From the NCBI GenBank assembly GCA_965220265.1, contig CBDCPM010000002.1, positions 1 to 64,000 on the forward strand: a stretch of DNA of 64,000 nucleotides, written 5' to 3'. The position numbers and the translations under genes were made by a program. Shown one piece after another: positions 34,102-43,809 of the stretch. This DNA is from Bin87 sp965220265. GTDB lineage: Bacteria > Chloroflexota > Dehalococcoidia > Lucifugimonadales > UBA3495. The first letter of the stretch is position 1. Each line of letters opens with the position of its first letter. The notes below the pieces were generated by a model. It was not told the origin of the DNA. It saw only the letters and a list, made by a program, of their open reading frames with translations, and searched no databases.

Positions 34102-34734
34102 CTATTCCCTAGCCTTGCTCTTGCCGGTCTTGCGGATGGTAACCGCGCTGTTGGGGGCGCCGGGAATGCCGCCCTTGACCATCAGCAGGTTCCGCTCGGT
34201 GTCCACGCGGACCACTTCCAACCCCTTGCTGGTCACCCGGCGGTTGCCCATGTGCCCGGACATTTTCAGTCCCTTGAAGACCTTGCCGGGCGTGGTTCCG
34301 CCGCCGATGGAACCCGGAGCCCGTTGCCGGTCTGACTGACCGTGGGTCCGGGGACCGCCGTGGAAGCCGTGACGTTTCATTGTTCCGGCGAACCCGCGAC
34401 CCTTGGACTTGCCTGCGACGTCGACGATTTCGCCAGGTTCGAAGATATCCACCGAAACCAGCTGGCCGACTTCAAACTCGCTGGTGTCGTCAGCGCGCAC
34501 TTCCTCGAGGCGACGGCCGATCTGGCTGCCTCGCAGGTGGCCCGCCGCGGGTTTGATGGGTTTGCGCACCCGCCCGAACCCCAGTTGAATCGATTCGTAG
34601 CCGTCCTTTTCCGTGGTCCGTATCTGGGTAACGGCGCAGGGGCCGGCCTCGATCACGGTTACAGGCACCACCTGGCCGGCGTCGTTGAACACCTGGGTCA
34701 TGCCGATCTTTTTGCCGAGGAACGCCTTGAGCAT
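34102..34734 (-). CDS. rplC: Ribosomal protein L3 (uL3)
   Basis: The 210-residue protein has LGKKIGMTQVFNDAGQVVPVTVIEAGP at the start and the peptidyl-transferase loop KGRGFAGTMKRHGFHGGPRTHGQSDRQRAPGSIGGGTTPGKVFKG. A good promoter (34819-34847) precedes it in an unusually long 192-bp gap after rpsJ. Confidence 0.97.
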   Translation of the reverse strand: MLKAFLGKKIGMTQVFNDAGQVVPVTVIEAGPCAVTQIRTTEKDGYESIQLGFGRVRKPIKPAAGHLRGSQIGRRLEEVRADDTSEFEVGQLVSVDIFEPGEIVDVAGKSKGRGFAGTMKRHGFHGGPRTHGQSDRQRAPGSIGGGTTPGKVFKGLKMSGHMGNRRVTSKGLEVVRVDTERNLLMVKGGIPGAPNSAVTIRKTGKSKARE

Positions 34735-34818
34735 TTTCTTTGCCTACGAGCGGTAGATGGTGTTCGTTAGATAAAATGGCGGCGGTGGCTTTCATGCCAG
34801 CCGCCAGCCGGAACTGTA

Positions 34819-34847
34819 ATTCTACGACGGGATCACTATTCTTTCAA
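34819..34847 (-). promoter_or_regulatory. Internal promoter between rpsJ and rplC
   Basis: On the minus strand TTGAAA (34842-34847) and TAGAAT (34819-34824) are separated by 17 bp; both hexamers are 5/6 matches. It lies in the 192-bp rpsJ-rplC gap, 85 bp before the rplC start, with a GGCGG/CCGCC hairpin in the leader. It could give extra expression of the S10-spc-alpha part independent of str. Confidence 0.65.
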
Positions 34848-34926
34848 GCCTGATCGCCCCGCCGTTCGGCGTTTTGACCGCCTCACCCGTGATTCCGACC
34901 TTCGCCGGGCCGCGGGATCGGCCGAT

Positions 34927-35238
34927 TTAGAGTTTGATGGAAATGTCCACTCCCGCCGGCATGTTGAGCCGGGTCAGAGCGTCGATGGTCTTGCTGGTGG
35001 GTTCCATGATGTCCAGGAGCCGCTTATGCGTCCGGATCTCGAAATGCTCGCGGGAATCCTTGTCGACATGGGGACCACGAATGACGCAGAACCGCCTGAT
35101 TTGAGTGGGCAGGGGAACCGGTCCCGCCACCCGGGCACCGGTTAGTTCGGCCGTCTCCACAATCTGTGTGCTGGATTGGTCCAGCACCTTGTGGTCAAAC
35201 GCCTTAAGGATAATCCGCATTTGTTGCCGTGCGACCAT
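34927..35238 (-). CDS. rpsJ: Ribosomal protein S10 / NusE (uS10)
   Basis: The 103-residue protein has RIILKAFDHKVLDQSSTQIVETAELTGARVAGPVPLPTQIRRFCVIRGPHVDKDSREHFEIRTHKRLLDI, a complete S10 that also serves in Nus antitermination complexes. tuf, often found between fusA and rpsJ, is absent; only 53 bp separate them. Confidence 0.97.
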   Translation of the reverse strand: MVARQQMRIILKAFDHKVLDQSSTQIVETAELTGARVAGPVPLPTQIRRFCVIRGPHVDKDSREHFEIRTHKRLLDIMEPTSKTIDALTRLNMPAGVDISIKL

Positions 35239-35291
35239 AATCTAATCCGATAAGGCTCCTGTTGGTGTGTGGTTTTGGGTGCGCCCGTTCG

Positions 35292-37373
<2,082 letters not shown>

Positions 37374-37417
37374 ACCTGTACCTGGGGGAAGTTCGGGGGG
37401 AGGGAATGACACAAAGT

Positions 37418-37443
37418 TAGGGGCGAATGATCATTCGCCCCTA
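37418..37443. repeat. Dispersed GGGGCGAATGA palindrome, copy 2
   Basis: This perfect 26-bp palindrome (TAGGGGCGAATGA and its reverse complement, no loop spacer) lies in the rpsG-fusA gap. It shares its core with 2444-2470 and 54139-54162. Being inside a ribosomal operon, it must be tolerated by read-through transcription. Confidence 0.85.
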
Positions 37444-37459
37444 TAACGGAAGGCGGGGT

Positions 37460-37930
37460 TTAGCGGCGGTAATGTACGAAGGCGCGGTTCGCCTCCGCCA
37501 TGCGGTGCAGTTCGTCCTTACGGCGCACTGCGGAACCTTCGCCACGGGCAGCGTCCATGAATTCGTTGGCCAGCCCACGGGCAATGCGCATGCCGTTGCG
37601 GCCCCGGGCGCCTCGAATGATCCAACGCATCGCTAACGCCTCGCTGCGGCTGGTGCGGAGTTCGACCGGAACCTGGTAGGTCGCTCCGCCAACACGGCGG
37701 GGCCGTACCTCTACCAGGGGAGTGGCGTTGCGCAGGGCCGTGGAGAACACCCCCATTGGATCCTGGTTGCTGTCTTGCCGCACCAGCTCCAGGGCGTCGT
37801 AAACGACCCGCTGAGCGGTGGACTTTTTTCCCTTGAGCATGACCCGGTTGATGAACTTGGCCAACTCCGCGTTGTTGTACCGCGGGTCGGGTTTCACTAT
37901 CCTCGGTTCGGCTCGACGTCTGCGTGACAT
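37460..37930 (-). CDS. rpsG: Ribosomal protein S7 (uS7)
   Basis: The 156-residue protein begins MSRRRRAEPRIVKPDPRYNN and has LAKFINRVMLKGKKSTAQRVVYDALE and RWIIRGARGRNGMRIARGLANEFMDAARGEGSAVRRKDELHRMAEANRAFVHYRR. S7 nucleates the 30S head. The start at 37930 is chosen over a longer frame that would run back into rpsL. Confidence 0.97.
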   Translation of the reverse strand: MSRRRRAEPRIVKPDPRYNNAELAKFINRVMLKGKKSTAQRVVYDALELVRQDSNQDPMGVFSTALRNATPLVEVRPRRVGGATYQVPVELRTSRSEALAMRWIIRGARGRNGMRIARGLANEFMDAARGEGSAVRRKDELHRMAEANRAFVHYRR

Positions 37931-38012
37931 GATTAATCCACCTTGCGTTCCAAAATGAGCCACCCCCGGCGGTGGGGGTGACGGTGGCTTTATTTCTCGG
38001 TTCGGATCGTTG

Positions 38013-38423
38013 TTAGCCTCTACGAGTACCGTATTTGCTGCGACCTTGGCGGCGTCCGTCGACGCCTTCGGTGTCGAGATTGCTTCGTACCACGTGATAG
38101 CGCACACCGGGCAGGTCCTTGACGCGGCCGCCGCGGATCAGCACCACCGAGTGCTCCTGCAGGTTGTGCCCTTCCCCGCCGATGTAGGCAGTCACTTCCA
38201 CGCCATTGGTCAGCCGTACGCGGCAGATCTTCCGGAGCGCAGAGTTGGGCTTCTTGGGGGTCATCGTACGAACCTGGATGCACACGCCGCGACGCTGAGG
38301 GCATCCAGGGCCCCAACGTGTGCGGTTCCGCAGGGAGTTCTGTACCCAGTGGAGGGCCGGCGCCTTAGTCTTCTTGCGCATCGGCTTGCGGCCCTTGCGT
38401 ACCAGTTGATTGACGGTAGGCAT
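38013..38423 (-). CDS. rpsL: Ribosomal protein S12 (uS12) with internal insertion
   Basis: The 136-residue protein starts MPTVNQLVRKGRKPMRKKTK and has TPKKPNSALRK (streptomycin-region lysine present) and EGHNLQEHSVVLIRGGRVKDLPGVRYHVVR. Between PAL and CPQRRGVC it holds 14 residues more than E. coli S12 (HWVQNSLRNRTRWGPG). AAAGGA lies 6 bp before the ATG. It is the first gene of the supercluster; its promoter is squeezed between the gene and an IS66 copy 90 bp upstream. Confidence 0.97.
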   Translation of the reverse strand: MPTVNQLVRKGRKPMRKKTKAPALHWVQNSLRNRTRWGPGCPQRRGVCIQVRTMTPKKPNSALRKICRVRLTNGVEVTAYIGGEGHNLQEHSVVLIRGGRVKDLPGVRYHVVRSNLDTEGVDGRRQGRSKYGTRRG

Positions 38424-38468
38424 ATAATTCCTTTGCTGCCGGTTGGATTTCCGGCGTAATAGCAACAG

Positions 38469-38498
38469 ATGTTACTGCCACCTGCCCGACTCTGTCAA
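38469..38498 (-). promoter_or_regulatory. rpsL (str operon) promoter
   Basis: On the minus strand TTGACA (38493-38498) and TAACAT (38469-38474) are 18 bp apart, a perfect -35 with a 4/6 -10. The leader then holds a GCCGG/CCGGC hairpin and the AAAGGA site. The upstream edge of the -35 lies only 8 bp from the target duplication of IS66 copy 2, so any UP element has been replaced by transposon DNA. Confidence 0.8.
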
Positions 38499-38513
38499 CT
38501 AAAAACACTCTCC

Positions 38514-39982
38514 GTAACTGTTCAGAGTTGGTGAGGTAAATTGGCCGAAGGCGGGCTGCCAGACGCTGGCACGGGTGGCGGTGGTTATGTCATATAGAGG
38601 GAGTGGATACTGAGAGTGACCTGATCACCGCCGACCGCGATTTCCTCATCGCCATCATTGCCCAACTGCAGGCCACCGTTCTGGAACAGCAGCGGGTGAT
38701 TGAGCGGTTGGAGCGGCGGATTGCCGAACTGGAAGGCCGGGCGAAGCCGGACGGCCCGCCGCGAATGCCCGGCCTCAAGGCGAAATCGGGCAGCCAGCCG
38801 CCAGCGCAGCAGCAGCCCCGAAAGCAGCGACGCCACGGCTTCGCCCGCCCGCGCATGACACCGACCCATCGGGTGGAGCACGTGGTGGAGAGCTGTCCCG
38901 ATTGCGGGACGCACCTGACTGGCGGCTGGGTCCAGCGCACCCGGGAAGTCATCGAGTTGCCGGTGGTTCCGGTGCAAGTCACCGAGCATGTCTTCATCGC
39001 CAGGACCTGCCCAGTGTGTCGGCGGCGCCGAGTGCCCACCGCGCAACTGGACGGCGTGGCACTGGGGCGCCAACGCCTAGGCGTCAACCTGATCAGCCGC
39101 ATCGCCACGCTACGGGAAGAAGGGCGCCTGCCGATCCGCAGCATCCAGTGGTATCTGCGCACCGTCCATCAGCTGCGCCTCAGCGTGGGGGCCATTGTGA
39201 GCGCCATTCACCAGACCGCGCAACAGGCCCAACCAGCAGTGACCGCGATGGTGGACTGCATCCGCGCCAGCCCAGTGGTCCACGCCGACGAAACCGGCTG
39301 GCGTCAAAATGGGAACAACGGTTACGTGTGCGAGCCCTTGACCAATCACTTTCAGCACCCCCACCGAGCGCTACTTCCTGCGGCGGGGTCGGGGCAAGGC
39401 GGTGGTGGACGAAGCGCTGGGCGAGGCATTCTCCGGAGTACTGGTCAGCGATTTCTACGCCGCCTATCACCATTACGATGGCCCCAAGCAACGGTGCTGG
39501 GCGCACCTGCTGCGGGACATCCACGACTTGGTGGCCCTCTACCTCAAAGATGCCCCGCTGGCCCGCTGGGCGGTGGCAGTCCATCGACTCTACGAGGAAG
39601 CCAAAGCCTTCTCTCATCCTCAGGCCCAGCGACGGCGTGTCGCTCAACTGGCCTTGGAGCGGAAGCTGCTGGCCATCTGCCATCCCTTCCTGGCTGACCC
39701 GCTAGCCGTTCAGGGCAAGCTGTGCCGGCGCATTGAGCGCCACATCAAGGAACTCTTCGTCTTCGTGGCCGAACCAGACGTGCCAGCGGACAACAACGCT
39801 GCCGAGCGCAGCCTGCGTCATCTGGTCATCAGCCGCAAGGTCAGCGGCGGCACCCGCTCGGAGCAGGGCACCGAGAGCAAGATGACGCTGGCATCCATCT
39901 TCGGCGCCTGGCGCGCCCAAGGACTAAATCCTCTCGCCGCCTGCCGTCAGCTGCTCACTTCCCCCCAAGTCTGAACTGTTAC
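38514..39982 (+). mobile_element. IS66-family element, copy 2, with 8-bp target duplication
   Basis: The 1469-bp element has terminal inverted repeats GTAACTGTTCAGAGTTGG at the left and its imperfect complement at the right (…CTGAACTGTTAC). It is flanked by the direct repeat CACTCTCC (38506-38513 and 39983-39990), the 8-bp duplication expected of IS66. Only one transposase gene is present. Insertion occurred between the rpsL promoter and an older IS66 copy whose left flank shares the same CACTCTCC. Confidence 0.95.
38603..39974 (+). pseudogene. IS66 transposase, frameshifted by a net 16-nt gain
   Basis: The first 240 or so residues (coiled N-terminus, zinc-finger-like CPDCGTHLTGGW, HADETGWR) are in frame from the ATG at 38603. 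Near 39331-39350 the sequence that codes for TFS in copy 4 is replaced by 20 nt in place of 4, shifting the frame. The rest (VVDEALGEAFSGVLVSDFYAAYHHYDG to the PADNNAAERSLRHLVISRK DDE glutamate region) continues in another frame to 39974. Removing the net 16 nt would rejoin the two halves. Probably inactive. Confidence 0.9.
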
Positions 39983-39992
39983 CACTCTCCAT

Positions 39993-41231
39993 CAGGGCAA
40001 TCGCGTCTTATCCGAGGAGGACTGTGAGCAGGTAGTCCTCGTCCCAACCGGCGTGGAGGCGTTTGCCCTGGATGCCCACTTTCAGGGTGGTCTCGTTTTT
40101 CAAGAGGTTGTGTCCGATCTGCCGCAGGATGTTCATGTTCTGTGGGCCATTGTCCTTGCGCACTCGGCACTGATCTTCCCGAAAGGTCAGGTCCAAGGTC
40201 CAGTGCAACGAGTTTTCGATGCTCCAGTGGCTCCTGATGGCGGCCAGCAGTTGTTCTCCTGAGCCGGCCAGGCTGCTGATGTAGTAGCGGGGTTGGCTGG
40301 CGTCGCCATCAGGGTGGTGCGGTGGCCCACCACCCTGATGGCGGCTTTCAGTTGCGGCCATTGCTCTTGGGGGTCCAGGTAGTCCAGGCAATCCGGCTCG
40401 GTGATGACCCAGCATTCCCGGCGTTCCACCCGCCCGTGTCCCTTGTCCACCGTCTGAGCGTGGTCATAGGGTGTCTCGTCAAAGCCCAATGCCTCAGCCC
40501 CTTCGAACAGGTCCTGAATACTCTCGTACAGTTGACCCTGGTTCTCCTTCACCGCCAGCACGTAGTCGGCGCCGCCGTCGGTGCTCTTCAGTCCGGGTGA
40601 TCCGCTGGGCGATCTCACGCTGGCAACCCATGGCGTCAATGGTTACGATGCAGCCATGCAACTCCAGCAGTTGAGGAATGGCGGTGATCTCGTTGGATTT
40701 CTCGTCAGTCTTGACCTGGCCCAGGGTCAGGGTCTGCTGGGTGGCCCAGGCGCTGACCCTGTGAATGGCCCCCTTCTTTCCGGCCCGGTCATAGGACCGT
40801 CGGGCCGTCTTCCCATCGATAGCGACCACCTCCCCGGGGAGCAGTTCAGCGATGGCCTGGGTCCATGAGATGCAGCAGTTCTGCAACTGCACTGGGTCCA
40901 GGCGAGCGAAGACATCCCCGAAGGTGTCGTGGGACGGAATGCCGTGAGGCAGTTCCAAAAAGCTCTGAAACCAGGCCAGCTTGCTCCTGCCGAAGAGCTC
41001 GATGCGGACCCAGGAATCGGCGCCGCAGATGGTGGCGCAGATGGCGATGGCCAGGATGTCCACCAGTTTGTGGCGTCGGGTGCGCTCCACTCGGGGATCG
41101 TCCAACTCGGCGAAATGCTCGAGGATGGTTGCCTTGGGACGTTGCGCCATGCCCATTTCCCTCCACGATGGTCAATGAATCATGGCACGTTAGCATATTT
41201 CTAAAAAATCAATTAAGACGCGATTGCCCTG
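39993..41231 (-). mobile_element. ISAs1-family element with perfect 18-bp ends and 10-bp target duplication
   Basis: The 1239-bp element ends in exact inverted repeats CAGGGCAATCGCGTCTTA (39993-40010) and its complement (41214-41231). The direct repeat CACTCTCCAT flanks it (39983-39992 and 41232-41241). It therefore inserted exactly at the junction between IS66 copy 2 and IS66 copy 3. Size and duplication length fit the ISAs1 family. Confidence 0.95.
40008..41156 (-). pseudogene. ISAs1-family transposase, two frameshifts
   Basis: Segments in three frames add up to a typical ISAs1 DDE transposase: ILEHFAELDDPRVERTRRHKLVDIL, VVAIDGKTARRSYDR, IVTIDAMGCQREIAQRIT, then ADYVLAVKENQGQLYE, then RYYISSLAGSGEQLLAAIRSHWSIENSLHWTLDLTFREDQ. 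The first break is a 16-bp insertion at 40580-40595; removing it joins ITDGGADYVLAV. The second break lies near 40304-40343 beside a 16-bp perfect inverted repeat. Inactive as written. Confidence 0.9.
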
Positions 41232-41301
41232 CACTCTCCATAACTGTTCAGACTTGGCGAGTTGAATTGGTGCAAAGGGGTTTGAGTATTGCTGGCGCTA
41301 G

Positions 41302-41474
41302 AAGTCCGGCCGGAAAGCCATTGGCGGGGTTTTTACCCTGCAACCGTCAGACGCTTTACAGTCATATACGGCAGATATTTATAGGTTATCCGTTGCGAAT
41401 ACCTGGCAATTACATCGATATTCGACGCAATGAAAATTGCACTTTGGGGAAGATAGGGGTTTCCGGCCCGCTTT
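41302..41474. mobile_element. 173-bp MITE-like element with CTAG target duplication
   Basis: Removing 41302-41474 plus one CTAG makes the IS66 copy 3 leader exactly as long (51 bp from AATTGG to the ATG of TTATG) as in copies 1 and 2. CTAG flanks both sides (41298-41301 and 41475-41478). The ends are imperfect inverted repeats (AAGTCCGGCCGGAAAGCC against the complement of GGTTTCCGGCCCGCTTT). The interior is AT-richer than its surroundings and has no gene. A YTAR-type 4-bp target suggests an IS701-like transposase in trans. Confidence 0.75.
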
Positions 41475-41505
41475 CTAGGGGTTGTGGTTATGTCATATAC
41501 CGGGT

Positions 41506-42116
41506 ATGGATCCGGAAATTGACCTGTCCACCGCTGACCGCGATGTGCTCATCACCATCATAGCCCGACAGCAGGCCATCATCGAGCGCCTGGAGAAACG
41601 GATTGCCCAGCTGGAAGGGCAGGCCAAACCCGGCGGTTCCCGGGGATGCCCGGTCTAAAACCCCAGGTCAGCCGGATACCTGCCCAGCCCAAGAGACCGC
41701 GCAAGCGTCGGCCCCACGGCTTTGCCCGCCGTCGCATGACGCCCACGCGACGGGTGGAGCGTGTGGTGGAGTGCTGCCCCGATTGCGGAACCCAGTTGTC
41801 CGGCGGCTGGACCCAGCGCACTCGGGAGGTCATCGAGTTGCCCCAGGTTCCGGCGGAGGTTACCGAGCACGTCCATATCGCCAGGAATTGTCCAGCTTGC
41901 CGACGCCGCTGTCTGCCCCCAGCGCAACTGGACGGCATGGTGATGGGCCAGCAGCGCCTGGGGGTCAACCTGGTTAGCCTGATCGCCACGCTCCGAGAGG
42001 AGGCCCGACTGCCCATTGGCGCCATCCAATGGTATCTGCGCACCGTCCATGGGCTGCGCCTCAGCGTGGGAGCCATCATGGCTGCGGTCCAGCGCACGGC
42101 GCAAAGCTGGACTTTG
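41506..42116 (+). pseudogene. IS66 transposase remnant, frameshifted and truncated
   Basis: ATG 41506 begins the IS66 N-terminus (DPEIDLSTADRDVLITIIARQQ). A one-base deletion near 41642 (CGGCGGATG expected, CGGGGATG found) shifts the frame; the continuation from MPGLKPQ holds the zinc-finger-like CPDCGTQLSGGW and VNLVSLIATLREEARLPIGAIQWYLRTVHG. It stops matching after QRTAQ at 42116, where unrelated sequence begins. Dead copy. Confidence 0.88.
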
Positions 42117-42202
42117 CGCATTTCAAGCGGCGTAAGCGAGGGAATCTACAAGTCGGTGGTACAGAGCGACGGGGAGTTCCTACGTATCGAGGCTGGCCGC
42201 TC

Positions 42203-43665
42203 GACTTTGTACAATCAAGCGGCATAGGACAGCGTGTCGAGCATCCTGCGGTACAAGAGGCGCGGGATTTTCATCGCTTCGTGCTCGCGCCCGGACGGCC
42301 TAAAAGTTCCCTGCTGCACCCAGCGGTATCGTCTGACCAGGGCAATGGCGTCGGCGAAGGAGGGGCTGGTTTTGTCATACCACGCCGTGGCGCGTGGAGC
42401 CATGCCACCCTGCTGACCGATTAGGACATCCGCCGCCAGGGTCACCACGCTGAACAGGCCAAAGAGCGCGGGGTAGTACGCGCGATGGTCTGCTCCGACC
42501 ACTGGCGCGGGGTTTCCATGCCCAGGTGGGCCCGCAGTTCCTCAAAGGTCACCTCGACCTGCCACCGCAGCAGATAGCACTGCAGTATCCGCAGCGGTTC
42601 CGCCGCGACGTCGGTGCATAGCAGCGCATAGGGCCCGAGGGGCTCCTCAAGGTGTCTGACGACGACCCAACGTATGAGAACCCGCAGCGGCCCGCCGTGG
42701 TACCACAGCGCCACGCCCGAAGTCAGCTCGACCATGGCGGAGCTGCCGTCGGACCCGGTGGCACGGTATGGGGTCCATTGGGTGGTGAGGTCGTCCAGCA
42801 CCGCAGTCGGACTGGGCAGTCGCGCTCCGACCACCGGGGGGCGGCCAATCTGGCCGGGCCGCCATGGTGGCGCGGGCGGGTACAGGGACGCGTCTTGGCG
42901 CAGTTTGGTTACGACGACGATGGGCTTTGACCTGCTCTGGCAACGCAGCCGGAACTCGCGCTTGGCGTAGCCGCCATCACACACCACCACCAGGTCCCGG
43001 TCCGGCAGCCACCGGCGCAAACAGACCAGCATCCGCTGGGCGTAATCGGTGACCATCTTATGCCGGCGGCCTTTGCGCCGGTCGCAGCGTGCCGACGGCG
43101 CCAGCGCGGTCAAAAACGGCAGCGCCCAGTGTCGTCCCGCCCACCCGATACGCGTCAGCAACATCAGGCTCACCCATTGCAGGCCTGGGGTCATCACCAC
43201 CTGGTCGTCCTTGGATTGCCCCGGATCCCGGTATCGCCCCTTGGCCGCAATCTTCCGGCCCCAGCGTCGCTCCACCGTCTCGTCAATGCCGAAAACCAAC
43301 GGCTCGGTGGCCGAACCAAGGCGCCCGGCCACCAACCGCAACCGCGGCCGGCTCAGTTGCAGCGGCGACCATCGGGCGCGGTTGAGCACCTGGTGATAGA
43401 TGGCGAAGTCGCCGTGCTGACCGATCCCCAAGATGTTGAGGGCGGCGGACACGGTGCGCTTGCCGGGAGACAGGATCGCTCCCACCGCCAGGAGCTCCCA
43501 CCGCCAGGAGTTGAGCCTTGCGCCAGGTCCTGGCGTCAAACGGATGCTCAAAGGGCAGCAGCAGGGTTACCATGACGGCGGGCAGGGTAGGCACGCTCGA
43601 CCTCTGGTAGTGATTTGGTCGAGCTTACCCTGTTCTTATAATTTTTCTAGATTTTGTACAAAGTC
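42203..43665 (-). mobile_element. DDE_5/IS4-like insertion sequence
   Basis: Inverted repeats GACTTTGTACAA (42203-42214) and TTGTACAAAGTC (43654-43665) bound a single minus-strand transposase. No target duplication is obvious in the flanks (GGCCGCTC and AAGGCAGC), so either the ends or the flanks have been altered. Length is about 1463 bp. Confidence 0.8.
42215..43594 (-). pseudogene. DDE_5-type transposase inactivated by a 16-bp tandem duplication
   Basis: The protein has the pattern FGIDETVERRWGRKIAAKGRYRDP, WVSLMLLTRIGWAGRHWALPFLTALAPS and DLVVVCDGGYAKREF, then TFEELRAHLGMETPRQWSEQTIARTTP, typical of RNase H-like DDE_5 transposases. Two lesions break it: an exact 16-bp tandem duplication (43479-43494 and 43495-43510) that, when one unit is removed, rejoins ARTWRKAQLLAVGA to ILSPGKRT; and a one-base shift near 42480 before the C-terminal LFGLFSVVTLAADVL. 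Inactive as written. Confidence 0.88.
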
Positions 43666-43809
43666 AAGGCAGCGACTACTACCGTGATTTAATCGACAAG
43701 GCCAATTTGACCGATCCGACGGAGCTAACCTCATCGGCAGAGAGCATCAAGATACAGCACGTCTGTATCGACCGGAACCTCCCCGCGTGCGTCCTGGTGC
43801 ATACTTAGT

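Larger units (their letters stand above)
41240..42116 (+). mobile_element. IS66-family element, copy 3, 3'-truncated and MITE-disrupted
   Basis: The left inverted repeat (ATAACTGTTCAGACTTGG, one base changed from GTAAC) starts at 41240, preceded by CACTCTCC. The transposase is lost after about 190 codons at 42116, and no right end is found. The leader carries a 173-bp MITE-like insertion (41302-41474). This is the oldest of the copies here, judging from its nested insertions. Confidence 0.85.

Noticed and set aside
34490..34795. Small frame in the rpsJ-rplC leader starting in the hairpin
   Set aside because: It overlaps rplC in another frame after about 20 codons; a leader peptide is possible but unsupported.
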